14,525 nucleotides of DNA from Prevotellaceae bacterium (GCA_031259225.1 JAIRLT010000135.1:1-14525); one strand, 5' to 3'; numbered from the stretch's first letter, positions 5,979 to 13,711 are shown. The notes: generated by a model not told the origin, from the sequence alone. Program-made: numbers and translations.

Positions 5979-8900
5979 ATGAAAAAATATACTTCTTGGA
6001 GGAATATCCTTATTATGGGTATTCTCTTGGTGTTATCCTGTGAAGAAGAACGGGATACAAAATATCCTAAAATCATGCAGGGACAGGTTGATTTCAGTAT
6101 TCCCGAGCCTGCCGTTGCGGGCAGGGAACTTTCTTTCCAGGTAAGTAATGGTATTATTGACCCGGATAAGAATTTAACCTTTGAGTGGAGTGCGCCCGAT
6201 TTCAATCCGGCGACTTACTCGGGAGCCGCTTTTCTCACCGTATCGCCGGCAACGCCCGGCATTTATCCCATATTCCTGACCGTGCGGGCAGCCGGTTACC
6301 GCGATATCGTGATAAAAAATGACGTGAAACTCGAATTAGCCCATTGCACCCCGATGATGGGCTCCCTGCGCATTGAAGGTCCGTCGGGTGCGTATATGAA
6401 CGAAGAGGTTGTATTCACCGCCGCAGGCATTGCCGCGCCCGAAGAACAGGATCTGGAATACCGGTGGACTACTTCCGGCGGTTTCACGCCCGGCACATTC
6501 ATAGGAAAAGAATTCCACACGCAAATAGGAGCTACGCCGAATACCTATACGGTTTACCTGGAAGCGGTAGATACCAAAGGGCGGTATTGCCCGTCCGATA
6601 CGAGCAAGGCGGTTTCAAACGCCTGTACGCCCATGACGGGCACACTGGAATTTGCAGCAGAGCCGACCGGTTATATTATTACAAAAGGCAGTACGGTGAA
6701 ATTGGCTGCCGACGGTATTCAAACGCCGTCCACCGGCGTGCGGTACGTATGGAGCTTGCCGGGCTTTGAAAGCATTGCCTATTTAACGATCGACTCTTCG
6801 GTCGTAAGCGTTTGGGCGCCTTCCAATGTCTATGGGGAAAGGGAAGTAACCGTAACGGCGCAGGCAGCCGGTTATTGCCCGGTGACGCAAGCCCATGTGC
6901 TGAAAATCGTGGATTGCATCCCGATGGAAGGGCAACTGAAACTGACGCTGAACGGCACGCGGGATGAAACAACCGGCGCATTCCGGCAAGGCACACTAAT
7001 TACCGCAAGCGCCTCCGGCATCACTACGCCCGCCAACCTCCTTTATGAATGGACAACCTCGCCGAATATCCCGGCAACGCCCACTACAAACAACACATGG
7101 AGCGCAACCCTGCCGAATACGGTAGACAATTATACCTTGACGGCAAAGGCAAAAGCCGCCGTTACATCTATCAACTATTGCGAAGTAAGTAAAGACACGG
7201 TTATTTCCGTAGGCACGGTAAGGATGGCTGGCGACTTATTCATAGAAACCAGCGGCGATGCGGTAACCGACGGACGGACGCTCCGACCGGGCTCGCCGGT
7301 GCAGTTTGTTGCAAAAGGTATTGCCTATCCTCCCGTAGAGAATATCACCTACGAATGGTCTGTGACCGGACTGAGCGTTACGCCGCCGCCCCCGACGGTT
7401 GCCCGCGATGTATGGTCGTTCCCCGTTCCCGCGTCGGCAGCGGATGAGGCTACCTATACCGTGAAAGTAGTTGCTTCGGCTGTCGGTTACTCGTCGCAAC
7501 AATATACCGTTACCGGCACCGTGAAAAGAGACATGATGACGGGCGCTTTGCAGCTCCAGTTCAGCGGCGACGGCGTCGGCACAAACAGCGAAGGGAAAAA
7601 TACGCTTCGCCCCGGCTCGGAAGTAACCTTTATGGCGGCAGGAATAACCGCTCCCCTTACCGGATTAAGCTACACGTGGGACTGGAGGGTAACCAACGCC
7701 TCCGCGCCGGCGGCAACGGAGGTTACTGTTTCGCCCGTGAATAGCTGGAAAATTACAGCCCCCGGCGCAATAGCCGATACATATACGGCACGTGTAAATG
7801 TAGAAGCTACGGGATATAACCCGGCAATACAAACGGTAGAATTTATTATCGACAATACTATCATGTCCGGTAATTTGCAAATACAAGCCACCGGCGATGA
7901 TGAAGAAGTTACCGATGCGGCAGATAAAATCACGGTGCGTCCGGGCGCGGATGTGCTGTTCGATGCAAAAGGAATAACCGCCCCTGCCAACGTAACCTAC
8001 GAATGGGCGTGGAAAGGCGCGGCGCTCACTTCGCCGGCGACTGCCACCGGCGCTGCATGGGACGTGGCAGTGCCTAACAATGCGCAGGGCGGAAACTATT
8101 ACCTTGTGGTAACGGCAAAAGCCGCCGGCTACAAGGACAAAGTAACGGAAAAACCGGTAGTGGTAAAAGCGGCGGACATGGGCGGTACGCTGAACATTAA
8201 AGTAAACGGGTTGCTCAGTTCCGTGCCGGACACCATCCGTCCGGGAATGGAAATAAGCTTTGAAGCGGCAGGCATTACCAAACCCACCAATAACCTTACG
8301 TACGAGTGGGAATGGGGGCTTATCGACGCAACAACGCCTTCCGAAACCAATTCAAAAACCAATGACAATACGTGGAAAATAACCGCCGGCGCCACCGGGC
8401 ATTACGTCGTAAAAGTAACGGTGAAATCCTACGGGTACGAACCCTATCCTGTAAGCAAAGCCATTATTGTGAAAGCGCCGGAAATGGTGGGCGACTTAAC
8501 CGTTAAGGCGGACGGCGCAGGCGTATCCGGCAATACGCTGCGTCCGGCGGCAAACATTACGTTTACGGTGGACGGCGTAACAAACCCTGCGACCGGCGTG
8601 CAATACGACTGGTCGGTGCAATATAACAGCGACGCCGCACAAACATACACCGACAACGGCAAGACATTAGATTTCCAGATACCTTCGAGTACGCTCACCG
8701 GCAGCTATACCGTGTCGGTAACGGCGCGCGCCACCGGCTACACCGACTTGGCAGGCGCGAAACGGACATTTACCGTCGCCACTACCGCCATGGCGGGCAC
8801 TTTAACCGTGCAGGCAAGCGGCGAAGGCGTATCCGGCAACAATACGCTGCGTCCGGCGGCAAACATTACGTTTACGGTGGACGGCGTAACAAACCCTGCG

Positions 8901-11900
8901 ACCGGCGTTACGTACGACTGGTCGGTGCAATATAACAGCGACGCCGCACAAACATACACCGACAACGGCAAGACATTAGACTTCGAGATACCTTCGAGTA
9001 CGCTCACCGGCAGCTATACCGTGTCGGTAACGGCACGCGCCACCGGCTACACCGACTTGGCAGGCGCGAAACGGGTATTTACCGTCGCCACTACCCCCAT
9101 GACCGGCAACTTAGACATACAGGCGGACGGCGAAGGCGTATCCGGCAACACGCTACGCCCGGCGACGGACGTTACGTTCAAGGTGGGTGGCGTAACAAAC
9201 CCCACGACCGGCGTAAAATACGACTGGCTGATACAACACAGCAGCGGCGTGTCCCAGTCATTTCCCGATAAGGGTACGGCGATAGGTTTCCCGATACCGG
9301 CGGCAACGGTTACCGGCAGCTATACCGTGTCGGTAACAGCGCGCGCTACCGGCTACACCGACTTGGCAGGCGCGAACTGGGTATTTACCGTCGCCACTAC
9401 CGCCATGACCGGCACTTTAACCGTGCAGGCAAGCGGCGAAGGCGTGATTAACGGTAGCACGCTGCGCCCGGCTTCAAAGGTTACGTTTAAGGTGGATGGC
9501 GTTACGACCCCCGCTGCCGGCGTTACGTACGACTGGACGGTGAAATATAACAATGACCCTTCGCCGACAACATTCCCCAACCACAGTAAGGATTTAGACT
9601 TTTTCGTTCCGTCAACGGCTACGGGAGGCAACTACACCGTGTGGGTAACGGCAAAAGCCGCCGGCTATAGCGACTGGAAAAGCGTGGAAAAGATATTTGC
9701 CGTAAATTCCGCCGTGATGACCGGCGACTTAGCCATACAGGCGGAGGGCGAAGGCGTATCCGGCAATACGTTGCGCCCGGCTTCAAACGTTACGTTCAAG
9801 GTGGATGGCGTTACGACCCCCGCTGCCAGCGTTACGTACGACTGGTCGGTGCAATATAACAGCGACGCCGCACAAACATACACCGGCAACAGCAAGACAT
9901 TAGGCTTCACGGTACCGGCGGCAACGGTTACCGGCAGCTATACCGTGTCGGTAACGGCGCGCGCTACCGGCTACACCGACTTGGTGAGCCAGCGGATATT
10001 TACCGTAACGCCCGCCATCCTTACGGGGCGGTTGGAGATAGCCGTTAACAGCACGGCGAAAAATACCAACGGCAGTATCCGTCCCGGAGCGACAGTGGAA
10101 TTTCAGGCAACCGGTTTGACCGGCTTGCCTGCCGACGCTGCATACAACTGGGTATGGACGCCGCCATCCGGCGCGCAGGCTACTGCGTCGACGGATACAT
10201 GGACAACAAACAGCGGGACAGCGGAAGGCGTCGGCACGGTAACCGTTACGGTGCAGGCGGACGGCTATGCCGGCATGAGCGCCCAAAAGACGGTTACCGT
10301 CGAAAAAGGCACGTTGGGCGGTATGCCGGAAGTGGTGGTGGTAACCAGCAGTCCTGCCGCCAACCAGGACGGCTCGTTCCGTCCGGGCTCGAAAGTGCAG
10401 TTCCGGGTGGACGGTTTGAGCGGTTTGCCTGCCGACGCTACATATAGCTGGACATGGACGCCGCCGTCCGGTGTGCCGGCTACTACGGTTACCACCGTCA
10501 ACACATGGACAACAGGCATCGGGACGGCAGTAGGCGACGGTACGGTAGCCGTAACGGTGCAGGCGAACGGTTATGCCGGTCAGAGCGCCCAAAAGACGGT
10601 TACCGTCGAAAAAGGCACGTTGAGCGGTATGCCGAAAGTGGTGGTGGTAACCAGCGTTCCTGCCGCCAACCAGGACAGCTCGTTCCGTCCCGGATCGCAA
10701 GTGCAGTTCCGGGTAGACGGCTTAACAAACCCGCCCAACGGCACGCAGTACGCCTGGACATGGACGCCGCCGTCCGGCGCGCCTACTACGGTTACCACCG
10801 ACAACACATGGACAACAGACATCGGGACGGCAGTAGGCGCCGGTACGGTAGCCGTGACGGTGCAGGCGGAGGGTTATGGCGAAAAATCCACCAACCTGCC
10901 CGTAGATATTCAAAAAACGACCATGCGGGGGGCATTGACCATTGTGCCGACCGGCACGATGCGCACCATTGACAATACTCTCTGCTTCTTGCCGGGCTCC
11001 ATCGTGCGCTTTACGGCGAATATGACCAACCCGCCGGCAGGGGTAACCTACGAGTGGAAAATTAAGAACAATGGCGGTGGGGGAGCAGAAACAACTGCTA
11101 CAGGCTCTCCTTATGATTACACAGCTACACTTTTGAACACCTCATCTGATGTCATCGGCGATATCCTGAATATAAAACTTACGGTAAAAGCCGACGGGTA
11201 TGCGGACAAAGAAGTTACGATGGATGCAAAAATCCGGTGTTTCCCGTTCGTATATACCGAAGCCGTGCCGAAAATAACCTATACTTCAGGCGGCGGCAGC
11301 ACGATTTATACGGGCGCGGAAGTTATTTTTACCGCGCCGGTTATTAGCAACCCGGATAACGGCGCAAACGCTACCTATACATGGCTGGCGACCACCAGCT
11401 CGACCGGAACAGGGCGGCAATGGACGACCCCCGCGCCCGCTACACCTACTAATGGTTTCGGCGCAGCGGTTACTATTAAACAAACGGGTTATTGCACAGA
11501 CACAAGGTCGCTGCCGGGATTGAGTGTAAATTGCCAGCCGGAGTCCGGTGTTTTAACAGCGAACGTAGAGGGTAAATCGATAGGCGATATCTATTTTAAT
11601 AAAGCACAGGATTTGAAATTATGGGCTAATTACAATGGAACCGCAGGAGCGGAAAGCTATACATGGAACATTGGCGGACAATATGAACAGACTACGAATG
11701 TAGCTAATCATACAATACAAGCAAATGATCCGACAATTAGCGCACTTTCTACCGGAACGTACACCTTGACGGTAAAAGCCATGAAAGGCGCTTGTACGCT
11801 GCAAACAGTCAGCTATAACATCTATATTATCGACTGCCCCTACACCGGCAGCGATTTGTTGATTGACGCTGACCATGAATGTAAAGAAATTACTACCAGC

Positions 11901-12374
11901 AGCAGTACCTACTACCAAGCGCACATAAGTGCAGGAACGCAAACGTATCGTATTGTACGGCTACCGCCAACGAGTACTAACCTGTGGTGGTTTGCGGAAA
12001 ACAGTAAATTAGGTAATAGAACGCATGAAGAAAATGGCGTGTATTATTATGTTCAAATCAATGCTTCAGGAGCCTGTCCGTCGGAATGGGGTGTTCCGAC
12101 CAGTTCCCAATGGTCGGCTATGATTAGCGGCGTTGGTGCAACCGCGTCTGACGGAAAAGTGTTATGTAATAGTACTGACTTCACTACTGGTACTGACCTT
12201 TGGGGCTTTTCAGCAACCAATACGCATTATTATAATGGAAGTTCCATGGATAACAGTGAGGGAGCTTTTATATGGGCAAGTGATACAAATACCGGCGTGG
12301 AAATACGCCCCGGTAAAGCTGCTACTACAACTTCTAGTAGTTATGGCTATACTGTTCGTTGCATAAGGCAATAA
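5979..12374 (+). CDS. Giant repeat lipoprotein with C-terminal FISUMP domain
   Basis: This 2131-residue protein is predicted to be anchored outside the cytoplasm. The N terminus is a lipoprotein signal (hydrophobic 9-19, VLSC with the lipidated Cys at 21). The acidic CEEERD that follows resembles Bacteroidota export signals for surface lipoproteins. Residues about 33-1952 are 19 Ig/PKD-like beta-sandwich repeats of 93-109 residues. Each typically has M.G.L, then LRPG..V.F.A.GIT.P, YEW.W, and a final YTV.VTA.A.GY. Approximate starts are 33, 123, 216, 313, 415, 519, 628, 733, 835, 937, 1040, 1142, 1246, 1347, 1445, 1547, 1648, 1754 and 1852. Repeats 9-13 and 14-16 are close copies at DNA level. 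Residues 1953-2131 form a FISUMP domain (YTGSDL, NLWWFAEN, CPSEWGVPTSSQW, ending VRCIRQ), homologous to the gene at 126-1205. An adhesin or surface-display stalk is the likely role, but no ligand can be inferred. The gene ends at a strong terminator. Confidence 0.88.
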   Translation: MKKYTSWRNILIMGILLVLSCEEERDTKYPKIMQGQVDFSIPEPAVAGRELSFQVSNGIIDPDKNLTFEWSAPDFNPATYSGAAFLTVSPATPGIYPIFLTVRAAGYRDIVIKNDVKLELAHCTPMMGSLRIEGPSGAYMNEEVVFTAAGIAAPEEQDLEYRWTTSGGFTPGTFIGKEFHTQIGATPNTYTVYLEAVDTKGRYCPSDTSKAVSNACTPMTGTLEFAAEPTGYIITKGSTVKLAADGIQTPSTGVRYVWSLPGFESIAYLTIDSSVVSVWAPSNVYGEREVTVTAQAAGYCPVTQAHVLKIVDCIPMEGQLKLTLNGTRDETTGAFRQGTLITASASGITTPANLLYEWTTSPNIPATPTTNNTWSATLPNTVDNYTLTAKAKAAVTSINYCEVSKDTVISVGTVRMAGDLFIETSGDAVTDGRTLRPGSPVQFVAKGIAYPPVENITYEWSVTGLSVTPPPPTVARDVWSFPVPASAADEATYTVKVVASAVGYSSQQYTVTGTVKRDMMTGALQLQFSGDGVGTNSEGKNTLRPGSEVTFMAAGITAPLTGLSYTWDWRVTNASAPAATEVTVSPVNSWKITAPGAIADTYTARVNVEATGYNPAIQTVEFIIDNTIMSGNLQIQATGDDEEVTDAADKITVRPGADVLFDAKGITAPANVTYEWAWKGAALTSPATATGAAWDVAVPNNAQGGNYYLVVTAKAAGYKDKVTEKPVVVKAADMGGTLNIKVNGLLSSVPDTIRPGMEISFEAAGITKPTNNLTYEWEWGLIDATTPSETNSKTNDNTWKITAGATGHYVVKVTVKSYGYEPYPVSKAIIVKAPEMVGDLTVKADGAGVSGNTLRPAANITFTVDGVTNPATGVQYDWSVQYNSDAAQTYTDNGKTLDFQIPSSTLTGSYTVSVTARATGYTDLAGAKRTFTVATTAMAGTLTVQASGEGVSGNNTLRPAANITFTVDGVTNPATGVTYDWSVQYNSDAAQTYTDNGKTLDFEIPSSTLTGSYTVSVTARATGYTDLAGAKRVFTVATTPMTGNLDIQADGEGVSGNTLRPATDVTFKVGGVTNPTTGVKYDWLIQHSSGVSQSFPDKGTAIGFPIPAATVTGSYTVSVTARATGYTDLAGANWVFTVATTAMTGTLTVQASGEGVINGSTLRPASKVTFKVDGVTTPAAGVTYDWTVKYNNDPSPTTFPNHSKDLDFFVPSTATGGNYTVWVTAKAAGYSDWKSVEKIFAVNSAVMTGDLAIQAEGEGVSGNTLRPASNVTFKVDGVTTPAASVTYDWSVQYNSDAAQTYTGNSKTLGFTVPAATVTGSYTVSVTARATGYTDLVSQRIFTVTPAILTGRLEIAVNSTAKNTNGSIRPGATVEFQATGLTGLPADAAYNWVWTPPSGAQATASTDTWTTNSGTAEGVGTVTVTVQADGYAGMSAQKTVTVEKGTLGGMPEVVVVTSSPAANQDGSFRPGSKVQFRVDGLSGLPADATYSWTWTPPSGVPATTVTTVNTWTTGIGTAVGDGTVAVTVQANGYAGQSAQKTVTVEKGTLSGMPKVVVVTSVPAANQDSSFRPGSQVQFRVDGLTNPPNGTQYAWTWTPPSGAPTTVTTDNTWTTDIGTAVGAGTVAVTVQAEGYGEKSTNLPVDIQKTTMRGALTIVPTGTMRTIDNTLCFLPGSIVRFTANMTNPPAGVTYEWKIKNNGGGGAETTATGSPYDYTATLLNTSSDVIGDILNIKLTVKADGYADKEVTMDAKIRCFPFVYTEAVPKITYTSGGGSTIYTGAEVIFTAPVISNPDNGANATYTWLATTSSTGTGRQWTTPAPATPTNGFGAAVTIKQTGYCTDTRSLPGLSVNCQPESGVLTANVEGKSIGDIYFNKAQDLKLWANYNGTAGAESYTWNIGGQYEQTTNVANHTIQANDPTISALSTGTYTLTVKAMKGACTLQTVSYNIYIIDCPYTGSDLLIDADHECKEITTSSSTYYQAHISAGTQTYRIVRLPPTSTNLWWFAENSKLGNRTHEENGVYYYVQINASGACPSEWGVPTSSQWSAMISGVGATASDGKVLCNSTDFTTGTDLWGFSATNTHYYNGSSMDNSEGAFIWASDTNTGVEIRPGKAATTTSSSYGYTVRCIRQ
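8481..10016 (+). repeat. Five recently duplicated ~306-bp repeats inside the giant gene
   Basis: Repeats 9-13 begin at 8481, 8787, 9096, 9402 and 9714 and are 101-104 codons each. Repeats 9 and 10 are nearly identical over most of their length, differing by a few bases and one inserted codon. Repeat 13 combines segments matching repeats 12, 9/10 and 11 in turn. High nucleotide identity, not only protein similarity, indicates recent duplication or gene conversion. Confidence 0.88.
10017..10919 (+). repeat. Second block of duplicated repeats inside the giant gene
   Basis: Repeats 14-16 begin at 10017, 10311 and 10617. They share W.WTPPSG, an IGTAVG-type turn and VTVQA.GY. The junctions after repeats 14 and 15 carry the same stretch of DNA encoding AQKTVTVEKGTL. 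Repeats 15 and 16 are nearly identical in their first third (GMP.VVVVTS.PAANQD). This is a separate amplification from the block at 8481-10016. Confidence 0.8.
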
Positions 12375-12391
12375 CCCCCTTCGCTAAAACC

Positions 12392-12430
12392 AAAGAGACC
12401 GCGCAGCCTGCTGCGCGGTCTCTTTTTGTT
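12392..12430 (+). terminator. Rho-independent terminator after the giant gene
   Basis: A perfect 15-bp stem (AAAGAGACCGCGCAG, 12392-12406, pairing with 12411-12425) has a four-base CCTG loop and runs into a T-rich tail (12421-12430). It begins 18 bases after the stop codon. A-rich sequence on the left side means it could also work on the minus strand. Confidence 0.93.
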
Positions 12431-12483
12431 TTGGGGTGTAGTGGGCTAAAGGCGGGGTGGTGTTAGCATACCTACCTTGCCCC

Positions 12484-12900
12484 TTTTCCTGCCAATTTGT
12501 CTGGTTAGCGGTGGGTAAATCCTGCTTTTCCTGCCATTTCTTGCTTCCGGCTATGGCGGGAAATAGGTTTTCGATTGTTTTTATGCTTCCGGCTATGGCG
12601 GGAAACAGGTTTTCGATTGTTTTTATGCTTCCGGCTACGGCGGGAAACAGGTTTTCGATTGTTTTTATGCTTCCGGCTATGGCGGGAAACAGGTTTTCGA
12701 TTGTTTTTATGCTTCCGGCTATGGCGGGAAATGGTTTTTCGATTGTTTTTATGCTTCCGGCTATGGCGGGAAACAGTTTTTCGATTGTTTTTATGGTTCC
12801 GGCTATGGCGGGAAACAGGTTTTTGATTGTTTTTATGCTTCCGGCTATAGCGGGAAACAGTTTTTCGATTGTTTTTATGCTTCCGGCTATAGCGGGAACA
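12484..12900. repeat. 42-bp tandem repeat array
   Basis: Eight full 42-bp units start at 12543, 12585, 12627, 12669, 12711, 12753, 12795 and 12837, with a partial ninth at 12879. Each carries TTCCGGCTATGGCGGGAAA, then a T-rich half with TTTTCGATTGTTTTTATG, with a few substitutions. Two degenerate units may precede the array: TTTTCCTGCCA occurs at 12484 and 12526, exactly 42 bases apart and in phase with the TTTTC of the regular units. The period is a multiple of three and contains no stop in several frames, so long ORFs of 14-residue repeats appear on both strands. One minus-strand ORF runs into the terminator stem, and a plus-strand one overlaps the next gene. I treat the array as noncoding. 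Confidence 0.88.
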
Positions 12901-12929
12901 TTCCCGGTTACTAAAACGCCCCGAAAAGT

Positions 12930-12960
12930 TTTGCCCATTACAAGAAAAAAGGTAACTTTG
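12930..12960 (+). promoter_or_regulatory. Promoter of the four-helix-bundle gene
   Basis: TTTG (12930-12933) and TAACTTTG (12953-12960) are separated by 19 bases, a full Bacteroidota -33/-7 promoter. It starts about 30 bases after the 42-bp array and lies 28 bases before the ATG. Confidence 0.75.
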
Positions 12961-12988
12961 CCGGCACAATTTTCTTTCTGTAAATGCT

Positions 12989-13543
12989 ATGACAGCCAAT
13001 TCTATTTATGCCAATACCGGCAACTACAAACGCCTTTATAGCTACCAAAAAGCAGAGGCTATTTATGATATTACTTTCTACTTTTGCCGGAATTACCTCC
13101 GCAAGGGCGACCGCACAGTCGACCAAATGGTACAGGCTGCCCGTTCGGGCAAACAAAATATAGCGGAAGGGTGCGCCGCCTCTTCCACGTCTAAAGAAAC
13201 AGAGATAAAACTGGTAAATGTCGCCAAAGCCAGCTTGCAGGAATTGCTGCTTGACTACGAAGATTACCTGCGTACGCGGGAACACCGCCAGTGGGAACAA
13301 AATTCCGTGGAACTGGATAAAATGCGCGAACTGGGACGCCGGCACAATGACTCGGCTTTTTATATGGGAATAATCAAAACCCGCCCGCCGGAAACCATTG
13401 CCAACATTGCCATCTGCCTGATTAAGCAAACCGATTATTTGCTGTACCGGCAATTAAAAGTATTGGAGAAACAGTTTTTGCGGGAAGGCGGCTTCCGTGA
13501 ACGCCTGACGCGCATGCGCCTTGAAGAGCGGAATAAAAAGTAG
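12989..13543 (+). CDS. Four-helix-bundle suffix-domain protein (S23/Avd superfamily)
   Basis: This 184-residue cytoplasmic protein has no signal peptide. Residues about 15-95 match the four-helix-bundle family first described from 23S rRNA intervening sequences: SYQKAEAIYDITFYFC, then MVQAARSGKQNIAEG (47-61) and ETEIKLVNVAKASLQELLLDYEDYL. The second half continues helical and charged (REHRQW, LGRRHNDS, CLIKQTDYLLYRQLKVLEKQFLREGGF), as in the longer suffix-domain subgroup. The molecular function is unknown. Relatives include Avd, the accessory protein of diversity-generating retroelements, but no reverse transcriptase lies in this window. I chose the ATG at 12989 over an out-of-frame ATG at 12984. 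The gene has its own promoter and no partner. The family call is firm, the role open. Confidence 0.88.
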   Translation: MTANSIYANTGNYKRLYSYQKAEAIYDITFYFCRNYLRKGDRTVDQMVQAARSGKQNIAEGCAASSTSKETEIKLVNVAKASLQELLLDYEDYLRTREHRQWEQNSVELDKMRELGRRHNDSAFYMGIIKTRPPETIANIAICLIKQTDYLLYRQLKVLEKQFLREGGFRERLTRMRLEERNKK

Positions 13544-13560
13544 GGTTGAGCGTCCTTTGA

Positions 13561-13590
13561 GACTTTAAAGACCTTAAGGTCTTTAAAGTC
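13561..13590. repeat. 30-bp perfect palindrome
   Basis: GACTTTAAAGACCTT (13561-13575) is followed directly by its exact reverse complement, with no spacer. It lies 17 bases after the stop of the four-helix-bundle gene. It could form a hairpin in RNA or a cruciform in DNA. The following sequence is CTTAAAGCC rather than a U tract, so it is not a standard terminator. Confidence 0.85.
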
Positions 13591-13623
13591 CTTAAAGCCT
13601 CCTGTAGGATGCAAGGCGGAGCG

Positions 13624-13686
13624 TCCTGCACACCGCGCGATGCGCGTAGCTACGGGGCATCCTGCACACCGCGCGATGCGCGTAGC
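13624..13686. repeat. Pair of 27-bp GC-rich direct repeats with internal hairpin
   Basis: Two identical 27-bp copies at 13624-13650 and 13660-13686 begin TCCTGCACACC and end GCGTAGC. Each contains CGCGCGATGCGCG, a five-base-pair stem around a GAT loop. The period is 36 bases. This resembles a REP-like intergenic element. An overlapping minus-strand frame is an artefact of the lack of stops. Confidence 0.8.
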
Positions 13687-13695
13687 CCCCGACGG

Positions 13696-13711
13696 GGCTG
13701 GTGCGCCAGCC
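13696..13711. repeat. 16-bp palindrome upstream of ettA
   Basis: GGCTGGTGCGCCAGCC is palindromic apart from one central T-G pair. Its core differs by one base from the perfect palindrome at 4692-4705. It is followed by short CAACTTT direct repeats (13711-13735) and then the ettA promoter. Confidence 0.7.

Noticed and set aside
9900..10700. Long minus-strand ORF of 266 codons inside the giant gene
   Set aside because: It is antisense to repeats 13-16, has an arginine- and histidine-rich composition typical of a shadow frame, and repeats only because the sense strand does.
10154..10972. Two plus-strand frames rich in Arg, Gly and Tyr
   Set aside because: They are out-of-frame readings of repeats 14-16 of the giant gene, with no start signal or family match.
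12543..12900. CRISPR array
   Set aside because: The units are contiguous with no variable spacers, and no cas genes are present.
12384..13041. Overlapping long ORFs in the 42-bp array on both strands
   Set aside because: They arise from a stop-free unit with length a multiple of three. One runs into the terminator stem and another overlaps the four-helix-bundle gene. None has a ribosome binding site.
13561..13600. Rho-independent terminator at the 30-bp palindrome
   Set aside because: There is no loop spacer and no T tract on either strand, so the standard definition is not met.
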